NCBI GenBank assembly: GCA_000613465.1
Contig: BAJA01000008.1
Span: forward strand, 1-64,000
Direction: 5' to 3'
Source of the DNA: Bacteroides nordii WAL 11050 = JCM 12987
Lineage (GTDB): Bacteria > Bacteroidota > Bacteroidia > Bacteroidales > Bacteroidaceae
DNA: 64,000 nucleotides
A model generated the notes under the pieces. That model saw only the letters and a program-made list of their open reading frames with translations, did not search any database and was not told the origin of the DNA. The first letter of the stretch is position 1. Each line of letters starts with the position of its first letter. The translations under genes were made by a program, and so were the position numbers. Positions 37,976-47,212 of the stretch are shown piece by piece.

Positions 37976-38006
37976 CGGCTCCTTTACGGAGTCGTTTCTA
38001 CTTTTG
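37975..38006 (+). promoter_or_regulatory. Hairpin plus -7 box upstream of the MgtA gene
   Basis: ACGGCTCC (37975-37982) pairs with GGAGTCGT (37988-37995), which could end the kinase transcript. TACTTTTG (37999-38006) is a -7 box, 48 nt before the ATG. The hairpin lies over the -33 position. Confidence 0.55.
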
Positions 38007-38054
38007 TACCGTCAAAACTTTAATATGAACCGTTTTTAAAACAGAGCAGGTATT

Positions 38055-40708
38055 ATGATCGGGAGAAAGAAAAAAAACAATCAGAATTTGCAGTTTAATG
38101 CCGAGAGGGTATTTCTCGCTGCTACCCAACCGTTAAAGTTGGCATATTCATACTTTCAGACCACAAAGTATGGTTTAACGGATGATGAAGTAAAAGAACG
38201 CCAACAACTGTATGGTAAAAATGAAGTGATTCATGAACAAAAAAAGCGTCCTGTTATTGTATTCTGCAAAGCGTTCATTAATCCATTTATCGGAGTATTG
38301 ACGGCCTTAGTAGTTATCTCACTGGTCATTGACGTATGGATGGCAGAACCGGGAGAACAAGAATGGACCGGAATTATCATCATCTTCTCCATGGTAATAT
38401 GCAGTGCAGTGCTACGTTTCTGGCAAGAATGGAAAGCCGGGGAAGCAACCAGTGCCCTGATGAAAATGGTGAAAAACTCCTGTAGTGTAAAACGAATCGG
38501 CATAGCGGACAAAGAAGAAATAGATATCACACAACTGGTGCCCGGAGATATTGTATACCTCGCAGCCGGAGATATGATTCCGGCAGATATACGCATCATC
38601 GCATCCAAAGATCTTTTCATCAGCCAATCTTCTCTGACGGGAGAATCGGAACCAATAGAAAAATATCCCGAAGCAAAAGACAACAAATTCCGCAAAGGAA
38701 GTGTGGTGGAGTTGGATAATATCTGCTACATGGGATCTACTGTAATAAGCGGATCGGCTAAGGGAATTGTTTTCCAGACGGGAATAAATACCTATCTGGC
38801 ACTATCGCCAAAAGTATTACAGGAGTACGGGCACAAACCGCTTTTGATAAAGGAGTCAGTAAAGTGAGTATCCTGCTGATTCGTTTTATGCTGGTCATGG
38901 TTCCTTTCGTTTTTCTGATAAACGGAGTGACAAAAGGAGACTGGTTTAGTGCATTCATTTTTGCCGTGTCAGTAGCAGTAGGGCTAACACCGGAAATGCT
39001 TCCTATGATTATCTCTGCGAACCTGTCTAAGGGTGCAGTTGCTATGTCCAAAAAGAAAACGATTGTAAAGAACCTAAATGCCATTCAGAATTTCGGAGCA
39101 ATGAATATCCTTTGCACAGACAAAACCGGAACGCTCACTTGTGATAATATCGTATTAGAGAAATACATTAATGCAGACGGTAGTAGTGATGAAAAAAAAC
39201 GCATTCTGAGGCATGCCTACTTCAACAGTTACTTCCAAACAGGGTTGAAGAACCTGATGGACAAAGCCATATTGTCACACGTAAAAGAGTTACAAATGGA
39301 GCATCTGAAGGATTCCTACAAGAAAGTAGATGAAATACCTTTCGACTTCATCCGCCGCCGTATGTCTGTAGTAATTGAAGATAATCAGCAGAAACGACAG
39401 ATCATAACCAAAGGAGCCATGGAAGAAGTACTGACCATCTGCTCATACGCCGAATTTGACGGCACCGTACACCGGATGACGGACGAAATCAAGCAAAAGG
39501 CAATCACTATCAGTGAGCAGATGAATAAAGAAGGAATGCGGGTGCTGGCAGTGGCTCAAAAGAGTTTTATCGAAAAAGAACATGACTTTGCGGTCGGGGA
39601 CGAGACAGAAATGGTTCTTATCGGATACCTGGCTTTTCTGGACCCGCCCAAAACATCTGCAGCCAATGCTATCAGGCAACTGCACGAACATGGAGTAGAG
39701 GTTAAAGTACTGTCGGGTGACAATGAAGCTATTGTAAAAACCATAGGAAGGCAAGTAGGAATCAATACCTCTCATTCACTGACAGGAATGGATATTGAGA
39801 AAATGACGGACGATGAGCTGAAAGAGCATCTACCGGATACAACTTTGTTTTCTAAGCTAACGCCACTACAAAAAACAAGAATCATCCTGCTATTACAGGA
39901 ACAAGACAATACAGTGGGATTTCTGGGAGACGGGATTAATGATGCCGCAGCATTAAGACAATCGGATGTCGGTATATCAGTAGATACGGCTGTAGATATA
40001 GCAAAAGAAAGTGCTGATATCATCCTGCTTGAAAAGGATCTGATGGTACTGGAAGATGGAGTAATCGAAGGACGGAAAACCTTTGGCAATATTACCAAAT
40101 ATATTAAAATGACAGCAAGTTCTAACTTCGGAAATATGTTTAGTGTATTGGCAGCAAGCGCTTTCTTGCCTTTTCTACCCATGCTACCCATTCATTTACT
40201 GATACAGAATTTACTGTACGATATATCACAAACAACGATCCCGTTTGATCGTATGGACCCGGAATACCTGCGTAAGCCACGCAAATGGGATGCTTCCGAC
40301 CTAAGTCGTTTTATGATATGTATCGGACCTATCAGTTCCATATTTGATATTATCACCTATCTGGTTATGTGGTATGCCTTTGGATGTAATAGCCCTGAGC
40401 ACCAAACCTTATTCCAGTCCGGCTGGTTCATTGAAGGGTTGCTCTCACAGACCCTCATTGTACACATGATACGAACAAGAAAAATTCCTTTTATCCAAAG
40501 CCGGGCAACATGGCCGGTGATGGGGCTCACATTCTTTATCATGGCTGTGGGCATCGTGATACCCTTCACCAGATTTGGTGCTTCGATAGGACTTATGCCA
40601 CTGCCATTGAGCTACTTTCCCTGGCTGATAGGTATTCTGCTTAGTTATTGTGCATTGACACAAGTTGTAAAAGTGTGGTATATCAAACGATTTGTACGTT
40701 GGCTCTAA
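38055..40708 (+). CDS. mgtA: MgtA-type Mg-translocating P-type ATPase, split by one -1 frameshift
   Basis: About 885 aa when restored. Cation-ATPase N-domain (YGLTDDEVKERQQLYGKNEV), actuator TGES (SSLTGESEPIEKYP), phosphorylation motif CTDKTGTLT, hinge (GDGINDAAAL) and C-terminal helices with MgtA-like LIQNLLYDISQTTIPFDRMD. The break is at 38798-38799: ctg-gca should read ctg-ggc (YLGTIAKSITGVRAQTAFDKGVSKVS), one G of three missing. It moves Mg(II) into the cell using ATP. The two-component system ends 124 nt upstream, and a phased repeat array lies at the promoter. Confidence 0.9.
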
Positions 40709-40927
40709 AATTGATCCCCAAGTATGAAAAAATTCATTCTGTTATTTACCGGATATACATCTGAACGCGAAGTTACTTGTAAGTTAATCCGGAAGATTTG
40801 TATGACAAAGAATTTTAATCGGCAACCGGCTTTTCATTTAAGCCATAACAGAAAAGGAACTTTCTCTATTGGAATGTTACGAGCTTCATATGTATTCAAT
40901 CTGCCACTCTAACCACACCAATGTGAT

Positions 40928-40980
40928 ATACCTAACTGATAAAGGAGGAATCCATAAATCAGTTAGGTATTTATTTTCTT
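40928..40980 (+). terminator. Hairpin in the 40709-41306 gap
   Basis: ATACCTAACTGAT (40928-40940) pairs perfectly with 40958-40970, then tttattttctt. The 17-nt loop contains AAAGGAGG. On the minus strand a 26-codon tail (GQASQEIYYKHNGKPYFGIAEI, stop near 41101) reads like the end of a lost gene. Otherwise the 598-nt gap shows nothing firm. Confidence 0.6.
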
Positions 40981-41306
40981 TAAAAGGACGAATAAGAAAA
41001 AGCAACAGCAGGATTGTCACTATCTCTGCATCAGACATTCTACTTTTGCAATTACGGTATTTTCTTCTATCCGGAGATTTAAAACTGTGCCTTTTTATAT
41101 CTCAGCGATGCCGAAGTAGGGTTTGCCGTTATGTTTATAGTAAATCTCTTGGGATGCCTGTCCAATAGATAATGATCAAATTTGAGTAAATGAATTATTC
41201 AGTAAACCCTGATTAACCCCTAATCTATGTTTATTCTCACCCCTCACGCAAACATTTTTTCTTTTTTTATTGTTGGATAGCAATTAATATTTAAAACATT
41301 ATCGAT

Positions 41307-41630
41307 ATGAAAGAAAAGAAAGAAGCCCGTGAAGAACGGAACAAAGAAAAGTTAACTCACGGCAATTGGATAATGGCTGAATTTTATGCCCACCGACAAC
41401 CTGAAAACAAGAGAATGCATCCCATTATAGAGGAGTTTAAAAAATTAATGGCAGGAACTCTTGAAGTAGTACAAATTGACATCGATCAGGAACGTGCTCT
41501 TGCAGAATTGTATACCATTGAAAATACTCCTACCTATATTTTAATGAGAAAGGGCGAACAATTGTGGAGACAATCCGGAGAATTAAGTCTGGAAAGACTG
41601 GAAAGAGCTGTGAAAGAATTTAAACCTTGA
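41307..41630 (+). CDS. Thioredoxin-fold protein lacking the CxxC active site
   Basis: 107 aa. The thioredoxin pattern is clear: MAEFYAHRQPENKRMHPIIEEFKKL aligns with the F-W-A-x-W-C-x-x-C-x-x-x-x-P segment, VVQIDIDQERALAELYTIENTPTYILMRKGE gives the cis-Pro loop (TPTY), and LERAVKEF the last helix. Both active-site Cys are replaced (QPEN in place of CxxC), and the whole protein has no Cys, so it cannot do disulfide exchange. A highly charged N-terminus (KEKKEAREERNKEK) has no signal peptide. Probably a cytoplasmic binding or chaperone-like protein. Single gene. Confidence 0.8.
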   Translation: MKEKKEAREERNKEKLTHGNWIMAEFYAHRQPENKRMHPIIEEFKKLMAGTLEVVQIDIDQERALAELYTIENTPTYILMRKGEQLWRQSGELSLERLERAVKEFKP

Positions 41631-41773
41631 CACTGGTATTGCTGATATATACCACAATCAAAAGCAATTCGAGCAATAGAGTATATAAATAAGAAGTAAG
41701 CTTAGCGGATTATAGTAAAAAATCATCAATAAATCTGTTCTTTGTATTCCGACTGTCTGCGACTAAAAAGAAT

Positions 41774-41805
41774 AAGTTCCGTAAAATTAAGGTTTTACGG
41801 AACTT
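41774..41805. terminator. Perfect 13-bp hairpin
   Basis: AAGTTCCGTAAAA (41774-41786) pairs with 41793-41805, 6-nt loop. No T run; may serve the thioredoxin-like gene. Confidence 0.5.
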
Positions 41806-41883
41806 GCCTGCTGCTACCTTATTATATCTTTGGGTCTTAACGAAGAGACAAGGCTATAAACCTATTCTCATCAAATTTCTTAT

Positions 41884-42145
41884 TATCAAGGTTGTAAATA
41901 AGTAATTTCACTCTTTGTTACATAAAACATCTTTTACTGACTATAAGTACATATCGCTTGAAGACCCCGATATGAGATTGTTTGCAACCGATGATCCGAG
42001 AGGATTTCTTTCAACTTATCCAAAAGCAAGCAAGAGTTTACTTCATTTCACATTGAGAGCTAGTAACCGCTTGCGTATAATTTGTCTTAACTATGAGGTT
42101 TCAGTAATGATTAAGGACTATTGTGAAATTAGAGGATGGGCATAA
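41884..42145 (+). pseudogene. Fragment of a DUF4143-type AAA ATPase gene
   Basis: The reading YKYISLEDPDMRLFATDDPRGFLSTYP (about 41945-42024) matches the strand and loop before Walker B in the DUF4143/AAA_14 family. The P-loop upstream, Walker B and the entire C-terminal half are missing, and the sequence after residue 35 of the open frame (SKSLLHFTLRASNR) is unrelated. A -7 box TATCTTTG at 41825-41832 and a terminator at 42147-42173 survive. Not expected to work. Confidence 0.6.
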
Positions 42146-42146
42146 A

Positions 42147-42173
42147 AAAAGCTTGAAGTAATTCAAGACTTTT
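42147..42173 (+). terminator. Hairpin after the ATPase fragment
   Basis: AAAAGCTTGAA (42147-42157) pairs with TTCAAGACTTTT (42162-42173), one mismatch, ends in T4. Confidence 0.6.
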
Positions 42174-42416
42174 ACATAATAATAGGAGAAACGAAATCCT
42201 CTGTTCGTCTGATAAAGTTGTCAAAGTCAACCATTATAGGATCTTCTCCCCCCGTGAGCCGCATTTTTGACAACCATCAATTCTCTTGGTACATTCTGAG
42301 GAATTAAGCTCAGCACTTTTTCGCTCATCCACACAGGGGTACAATTAGCTCATTCTTTGCTTTATTTCGCACTTTCATTACCAATGGAATAAAATCATCG
42401 AAAGATAATGGCTAAC
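42172..42416 (-). pseudogene. Frameshifted 3' remnant of an unidentified gene
   Basis: Minus-strand translation in three consecutive frames reads PLSFDDFIPLVMKVRNKAKN, then VWMSEKVLSLIPQNVPRELM, then EDPIMVDFDNFIRRTEDFV and a stop at 42172-42174. It is good protein-like sequence with two frame changes (one at a G6 run near 42255), so it is a decayed end of a coding gene. I do not recognise the family. Confidence 0.5.
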
Positions 42417-42441
42417 TGAGACTGAAAAATATTTTCATTAA

Positions 42442-43767
42442 TTATTGAGTGGACAATAATTCTTTAGGCGTTGCTTCTTTTTGCCAGTGTTCCAATCGCA
42501 GCAACATTCTTTCAGCTATCTTGGGATAGGTCTTAGCCAAATTAGTAGTTTCTCCAATATCATTTTTAATATTATAAAGTTGCAATTTACCACTACGATA
42601 TTTAATTAATTTCCAGCTACCATCAATAATCGCGGCGTTTTGGTCCTCATAACTGCGATGCAAAAACAAGTCTCGTTTTTTTAGTTTTCTTCCCTTCAAT
42701 GCAGGAATTAAACTTATCCCGTTTATTTGTTTATCATTACATTGTTTCGCTGAAGCTAATTCAACTATGGTAGGGTAAAGATCGATAGTTTGTACAGGAT
42801 CGTCATAAGTCTGCCCCATTGCTTTCATGCCTGGTGCATAGACGACTAAAGGTACGCGTGAACCTCCTTCACCCAAAGTGTCTCCGCCTATTTTTCCTCC
42901 TCTTAACGGGGCATTAGTAAAATCTCCTCCCTGATCGGACGCAAATATAAAAACTGTATTCTCCGCCACTCCCTTTTTTTGAATGGCATCACGTATACGT
43001 CCTACCGAATTATCCACCGTTTCTACCATTGCGGCATATTCAGCTCTTTTTCTTTCCATTCCTTTTGCCAGATATTTGTTCACTAAATCTTTATGTCCGA
43101 TATGAGGATCATGTACCGCATAATACCAAACATTTAAAAGAAAAGGTTGCTTAGTAGCACTGCGTTCAATAAAATCGACAGCACCCTCTGTTAACTTATC
43201 GGTCAGATATTCGCTATTTCCAGCTTCGGGAAATGGATTTTCTGTCTTAAAAAAAGGCTGATAGTAACTATTTGGATGTCCATGTTCACACGTACCGTAC
43301 ATAGCATCAAATCCCTGATAAATGGGATAATATGGTTCATGTCCAAGATGCCATTTCCCAACAAAATAGTTATAATACCCAAATTCCTTCAAACGCTCAG
43401 CATACGTAATTTCATCCAAAGGTAACCATCCACGTGATTTCATGTGACCGGGATCAGTCGCTAATGTTTGGAACTCTTTTCTATCAGGATTGTCATAAAT
43501 ATGGCGGACGAAACCACAACGTAGGGCTTCTTTTCCCGTAAGCAACGAAGCACGACTCGGGCTTGATGTTGCAGTGGAAACATAAGCACGTGAAAAATAT
43601 AATCCTTCCTGTTTTAATTTATCAATATTCGGAGTTTCGAATTCAGGGTTTTGATATCCCAAATCAGACCACCCCAGATCATCTACAAAAAGCACTACTA
43701 TATTGGGGTGTTGAGCAGTTGCAAGACTACTGCTTAATAGAAGTAATGGTACTAATTTTCTTTTCAT
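42442..43767 (-). CDS. Secreted S-type sulfatase
   Basis: 441 aa from the ATG at 43767 (MKRKLVPLLLL, a signal peptide ending LATAQ). The metal site NIVVLFVDDLGWSDLG lies at the mature N-terminus. The active-site motif SSPSRASLLTG near residue 67 is the Ser form of the (C/S)-x-P-S-R sulfatase motif, which needs the anaerobic radical-SAM maturase to become formylglycine. NVWYYAVHDPH and FASDQGGD give further metal and sulfate ligands. It removes sulfate esters from glycans; the sugar is unknown. It follows a truncated GH110 galactosidase gene on the same strand, which hints at a former galactose-containing target. Confidence 0.88.
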   Translation of the reverse strand: MKRKLVPLLLLSSSLATAQHPNIVVLFVDDLGWSDLGYQNPEFETPNIDKLKQEGLYFSRAYVSTATSSPSRASLLTGKEALRCGFVRHIYDNPDRKEFQTLATDPGHMKSRGWLPLDEITYAERLKEFGYYNYFVGKWHLGHEPYYPIYQGFDAMYGTCEHGHPNSYYQPFFKTENPFPEAGNSEYLTDKLTEGAVDFIERSATKQPFLLNVWYYAVHDPHIGHKDLVNKYLAKGMERKRAEYAAMVETVDNSVGRIRDAIQKKGVAENTVFIFASDQGGDFTNAPLRGGKIGGDTLGEGGSRVPLVVYAPGMKAMGQTYDDPVQTIDLYPTIVELASAKQCNDKQINGISLIPALKGRKLKKRDLFLHRSYEDQNAAIIDGSWKLIKYRSGKLQLYNIKNDIGETTNLAKTYPKIAERMLLRLEHWQKEATPKELLSTQ

Positions 43768-43777
43768 ACGTAAATAT

Positions 43778-44422
43778 TTAATTTTTATCAAGTTCGCTAT
43801 CAATGCCGATAGCGCCATGCACTACTCGTTTTGTATCTTTCTCAAAAGGGAGTGTACTTCCCAGGCAAGTATAATTAAATCTATCGACACCAGGGAATTT
43901 GATTTGTCCCTTCTCCAGCTTCCAAGAGAGCCCATCCTTAAAGAGCTTAATTTCTCTCCATCCTTCTTTTGAATTAACACTAACGACTTCTCCCAGAAAG
44001 GTAAACGGAATATCCCAATTTATTGTGAGCCCTTTCACACTTACCGATTGACAATTCTCAAAAAGGAAAGTCATTATTTAACCGTGGAATAGCAAAGTAG
44101 CTCCATTACCAACGATTTCTATTGTCTCATAATTTTCTAAATAAAACAGTATTTTCTTTGTTCCGTTTTCATGATGGGATATTGCACAATATTTCTCTGT
44201 TGCATAAGTCGGCAAACAATAATAAATACCTTTTTCAAATACATTTTTTATCCAGTCCGATTGGGACTTCATAACAGGCTCCCTGATTTTGGATATGGTA
44301 TTTTTTCCATCACAAAGGGGGATATATACTATTTCGTGCGCTTTTAGCATTAAAATATTACATAGAAAAAGTGTTATGTATAGAGGTGCTCTTTTAGTTT
44401 TCACAAATTCCAGCATAATCAA
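43778..44422 (-). pseudogene. Truncated GH110 alpha-galactosidase gene with in-frame stop
   Basis: The N-terminal part of a GH110-like beta-helix: KYCAISHHENGTKKILFYLENYETIEIVGNGATLLFHG, then TAA, then in the same frame MTFLFENCQSVSVKGLTINWDIPF. The stop at 44078-44080 sits where a Lys or Arg codon would fit (AAA to TAA needs one change). Translation of both parts gives only about 210 residues, against roughly 600 in GH110 enzymes; the catalytic region is gone and the sequence ends 11 nt before the sulfatase start. The N-terminal signal peptide survives. GH110 removes alpha-1,3-galactose, as in blood group B. Not functional as it stands. Confidence 0.72.
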
Positions 44423-44474
44423 TAATGTTATTTTATAATAATTTGATTGACAAGGTACGAGAAATAAAAATAAA

Positions 44475-44525
44475 AAACGCAGATTGAAGCAGATAATTTT
44501 TACTAATCTCTATAAATCCGCGTTT
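44475..44525. repeat. Small palindrome of the AAACGCAGATT type
   Basis: AAACGCAGATT (44475-44485) pairs with AATCCGCGTTT (44515-44525), one mismatch. Related to the repeat at 33621-33725. Confidence 0.55.
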
Positions 44526-44563
44526 AGAATTTTATTTGTATGATGCGGATGCTAACATAGTTT

Positions 44564-44922
44564 CTAATTAAATGTTGGATTTTTTATAGACATAGATGCA
44601 TCAATATCTATACACCATTGATCAAATTCCTGTTTTAACTTTTGGGCTAGTTCCCCACAAAATGTTATTTTGGTAACTATTGGCGCGATGAATTGTCGGA
44701 TACAACTTTCGTCCTTTTCTGCTTATTGCAGTTGCGTCATGATAAGTTCTTGCTCTAACCTCCAAAAAGGTAAGGTAGAGTATCATGATAAAACGTCATT
44801 GATTGGTTTATTTTCCACTCAATATTAAATGCCTTACGTTTTAGCTTATGGTTGAACCGCTCAGACTATCGTTCAATCAATCCAGACTTTATCCTCATAT
44901 TCATCGTTTCATATTGCCATTC
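44564..44922 (-). pseudogene. Decayed unidentified ORF, insertion scar in the serine dehydratase remnant
   Basis: Minus strand reads EWQYETMNMRIKSGLIER-stop-SERFNHKLKRKAFNIEWKINQ, then in another frame AEKDESCIRQFIAPIVTKITFCGELAQKLKQEFDQW to a stop at 44564-44566. Several stops and a frame change mark decay. The helical, Lys/Arg-rich look would fit a mobilisation or replication gene, but I cannot name it. It fuses directly to the serine dehydratase start at 44922/44923. Confidence 0.4.
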
Positions 44923-45048
44923 AGTTACTTTGAATGACTTAGCCTGGGGGGGGTGGGCCAGAAATCTTTCTGCCACAATTTTGGGCCCTATCGTATGGCT
45001 ACTGGAAGGCCCCACGCCGATCCGGTCAATTTCTTTAATGGTTTTCAT
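44923..45048 (-). pseudogene. 5' fragment of an L-serine ammonia-lyase gene
   Basis: The first 42 codons, MKTIKEIDRIGVGPSSSHTI through QAKSFKVT, match the N-terminus of bacterial L-serine dehydratase (the GPSSSHT beta-domain motif). The remaining roughly 360 codons are absent; unrelated decayed sequence follows. A TACCTTTG -7 box remains on the minus strand (45092-45085). The normal enzyme deaminates serine to pyruvate with an Fe-S cluster. Confidence 0.8.
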
Positions 45049-45121
45049 GTGCCGAAATTGACTATCGTATTAATTGACCGTTCGCAAAGGTAGTATTTTG
45101 TTTCTTCCGGTATATAAATAT

Positions 45122-45162
45122 AAATGTCTTAAAAGCAACTGGTCGTTGCTTTTAAGACATTT
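45122..45162. terminator. Perfect 18-bp hairpin
   Basis: AAATGTCTTAAAAGCAAC (45122-45139) pairs with 45145-45162, 5-nt loop, A-rich and T-rich flanks. It probably ends the minus-strand gene at 45197-46648. Confidence 0.8.
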
Positions 45163-45196
45163 TACAAAATAAAACAGCACTCAAAGAGTCAAAGCT

Positions 45197-46648
45197 CTAT
45201 CTTTTGACGAATTTAGCCGTTTCACGCTGTCCGTCGCCGGTTGTTACTTTGATGATATAAAGTCCGGAAGGAAATGCGCCAATCGATACCTCGCCATGAT
45301 TGTTTTCAACCTTCCCCTTCGAAATCAAGGTACCGGTTACGGAGTAGATAGCGTAGCCATTCATACCTTCTTTCTCAAATCTTACCTGGTTATCCGAAAC
45401 CATGATATTCAAACTACCGTTTTTTGTCTGTGTATAATCGACTCCGGAAGCGAAGAATACGAAGTCGGAAGCTACGATTTTCTCCATATTCATATATACT
45501 GCAGCTTCGTAATCATACATCTGATTGATCGTTTCGGTGATTTCACCGTTCGAGCCGTATGTATAAAGCATTTTAAGACCATTTGTTTTTTCGATAACTC
45601 CATCGTTCACCTCAAAATTTTCTTCGGCTATCGGGTTTTTATGATCATCATAAGTTGCAATCGTATATTGATCGTAAATTTCCATCTCACCGTCCCCGTT
45701 TTCGTCGAACCTTTCTATAATCTCCTCCTTATAACTACCGTTCCCGTCAAGTTCAGTCAATGTATGATGGATTTCGTCCACACCATTGATCGATTTTATC
45801 AGGCAATCGAAATCGGTCTTTCCGTCGACATAGGTACATTCGAATGTGGCTGTCTTTTTGCCTTCGTCATAAATGTCTGCCTTCTTAATGCGGTTATTGC
45901 CAATCATGAATGCTTCGTTGCTATTAAGAATCTGGCCGTCCGAATGATCCCAGTTGATCTTATCATACCTCACCATTTCAACCAATTGAAAACTCTCATT
46001 GGCCTGAAGGAATTTCCAGCTTGTGGCAGGCAAATCACCGCCGTTATAGGTAATTTCGGTACGTTCAAGCTCATCAAACTGATTTTTTGCATTCATCAAC
46101 ATGATGGATACTTGCGTTACAAATCCTTTGGCATTCCGGGTTATTACCTTTTTATGAGCATAGTTCAGAATCCATTTTCCCGTTGCCGGATCCCATGTGT
46201 AAGCTTTGCGCTCGGTTTGGTAATCCGTCACGACCGGATCGTATGCATACTCTGTTTTCTCCGTATTTACCCATTCTCCCGCCTCCATATTCTGTTTAAT
46301 AACTTCGATTTTATTGTTTATAGCATCAAACTTAGAGAGCGTCCGGTTCTGGTCATCTCCATTATCTTCAATCATGGAAATGTTGTTACTGTTATTATCA
46401 TACTCATTGGTAATCTGACCGTATTCGAGCCATTCGTCGGTCTCTCCTTCCATATCGGGCTCATAGATAACCTCTTTCCGGGGTTTCCAGGTTCCGGCTT
46501 CAGAAGTTGCTTTCATAATAAAGCGGGATGTATTGCCTGCGTTCTCCGTCTTTGATTTCAGACTTGTACGGAACCCCTTCGATTGTGCAAAAGTGTAACT
46601 ACCAGTCACCAGAAAAGCAATAGTCAGGAATAATGTAAAATGTTTTAT
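45197..46648 (-). CDS. Secreted protein of unknown function with T9SS-like tail; start codon apparently lost
   Basis: 470 aa from the first GTG at 46609, but an in-frame signal peptide (KHFTLFLTIAFLVTGSYTFAQ) extends upstream to an ATA codon at 46646-46648, exactly where ATG would be expected, and a stop codon lies three codons further up. The body has repeating YD/YTYGSNGEITE patterns (wedge-like repeats such as WKFLQANESFQLVEMVRYD). The last 80 residues form a sorting-type tail (YAIYSVTGTLISKGKVENN, GLYIIKVTTGDGQRETAKFVKR). Function unknown. Without a working start it may be silent, unless ATA or GTG is used. Confidence 0.6.
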   Translation of the reverse strand: MKHFTLFLTIAFLVTGSYTFAQSKGFRTSLKSKTENAGNTSRFIMKATSEAGTWKPRKEVIYEPDMEGETDEWLEYGQITNEYDNNSNNISMIEDNGDDQNRTLSKFDAINNKIEVIKQNMEAGEWVNTEKTEYAYDPVVTDYQTERKAYTWDPATGKWILNYAHKKVITRNAKGFVTQVSIMLMNAKNQFDELERTEITYNGGDLPATSWKFLQANESFQLVEMVRYDKINWDHSDGQILNSNEAFMIGNNRIKKADIYDEGKKTATFECTYVDGKTDFDCLIKSINGVDEIHHTLTELDGNGSYKEEIIERFDENGDGEMEIYDQYTIATYDDHKNPIAEENFEVNDGVIEKTNGLKMLYTYGSNGEITETINQMYDYEAAVYMNMEKIVASDFVFFASGVDYTQTKNGSLNIMVSDNQVRFEKEGMNGYAIYSVTGTLISKGKVENNHGEVSIGAFPSGLYIIKVTTGDGQRETAKFVKR

Positions 46649-46859
46649 ACTCGTAATAGTTTAATTTAACATTGGTTATATCTCGGTTGCAAATTAAACA
46701 TAATATTTTAATATTCACAATAAATACAAAAGATTTTATCATTTTAATCTAACATTTCTATAAATCTTGGTAAATAAAAATGGAATTTCTATTTTGCTGA
46801 ACGGTTTTCGGCGATTGAGCCGGATATACAAAATAGGCTCCCGGTAATTGATCCATTGA

Positions 46860-47157
46860 ATAGGTCATTGGTTTCCTCGAAAGTCTTTCTTTCAATATAA
46901 GAAAAAAGGCTGTACTGGTTTTTGATAATACCGTGTACATAAATCCCGCAACATAAGGCAAAGAATACCTTTCTTCCTCCATACTCGCCACATTTGAATA
47001 TTGCGGAAACGGTATGGAGAAAACTCAAGAAGGAGTGGTTCGACCCACAAGACTACCTGGAAAAGACAAACTCTTCTATGCAGCTAACAGATGGCTGGCA
47101 GCACTCGGTAAGCAAACGGGGATTAAATTTAGCCATTTTAATAAAAACTTATTTTGA
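46860..47157 (+). pseudogene. IS630-family transposase 3' remnant
   Basis: Plus-strand fragments in shifted frames: LSFNIRKKAVLVFDNTVYINPAT (second Asp of the DDE triad), then KNTFLPPYSPHLNIAETVWRKLKKEWFDPQDYL (third acidic residue), then, after one missing A in an A-run near 47060, KDKLFYAANRWLAALGKQTG to a TGA at 47155-47157. Upstream catalytic parts and both terminal inverted repeats were not seen. This is an old insertion scar. Confidence 0.75.
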
Positions 47158-47212
47158 TGAGGTACTTATAATTCCAATTGTTGCTTTCCTTGTTTTTTGA
47201 ATCAGTCACACA

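Noticed and set aside
40724..41168. Two overlapping ORFs (62 and 99 aa) after mgtA
   Set aside because: No recognisable protein pattern; they overlap a terminator hairpin and a minus-strand gene remnant, so they are probably chance frames.
45296..46555. A 419-aa plus-strand ORF
   Set aside because: It is the antisense shadow of the secreted protein gene on the minus strand, whose signal peptide and tail are clear.
46758..47028. Minus-strand ORFs of 77 and 79 aa
   Set aside because: They lie antisense to the IS630 transposase remnant, which explains the sequence better.
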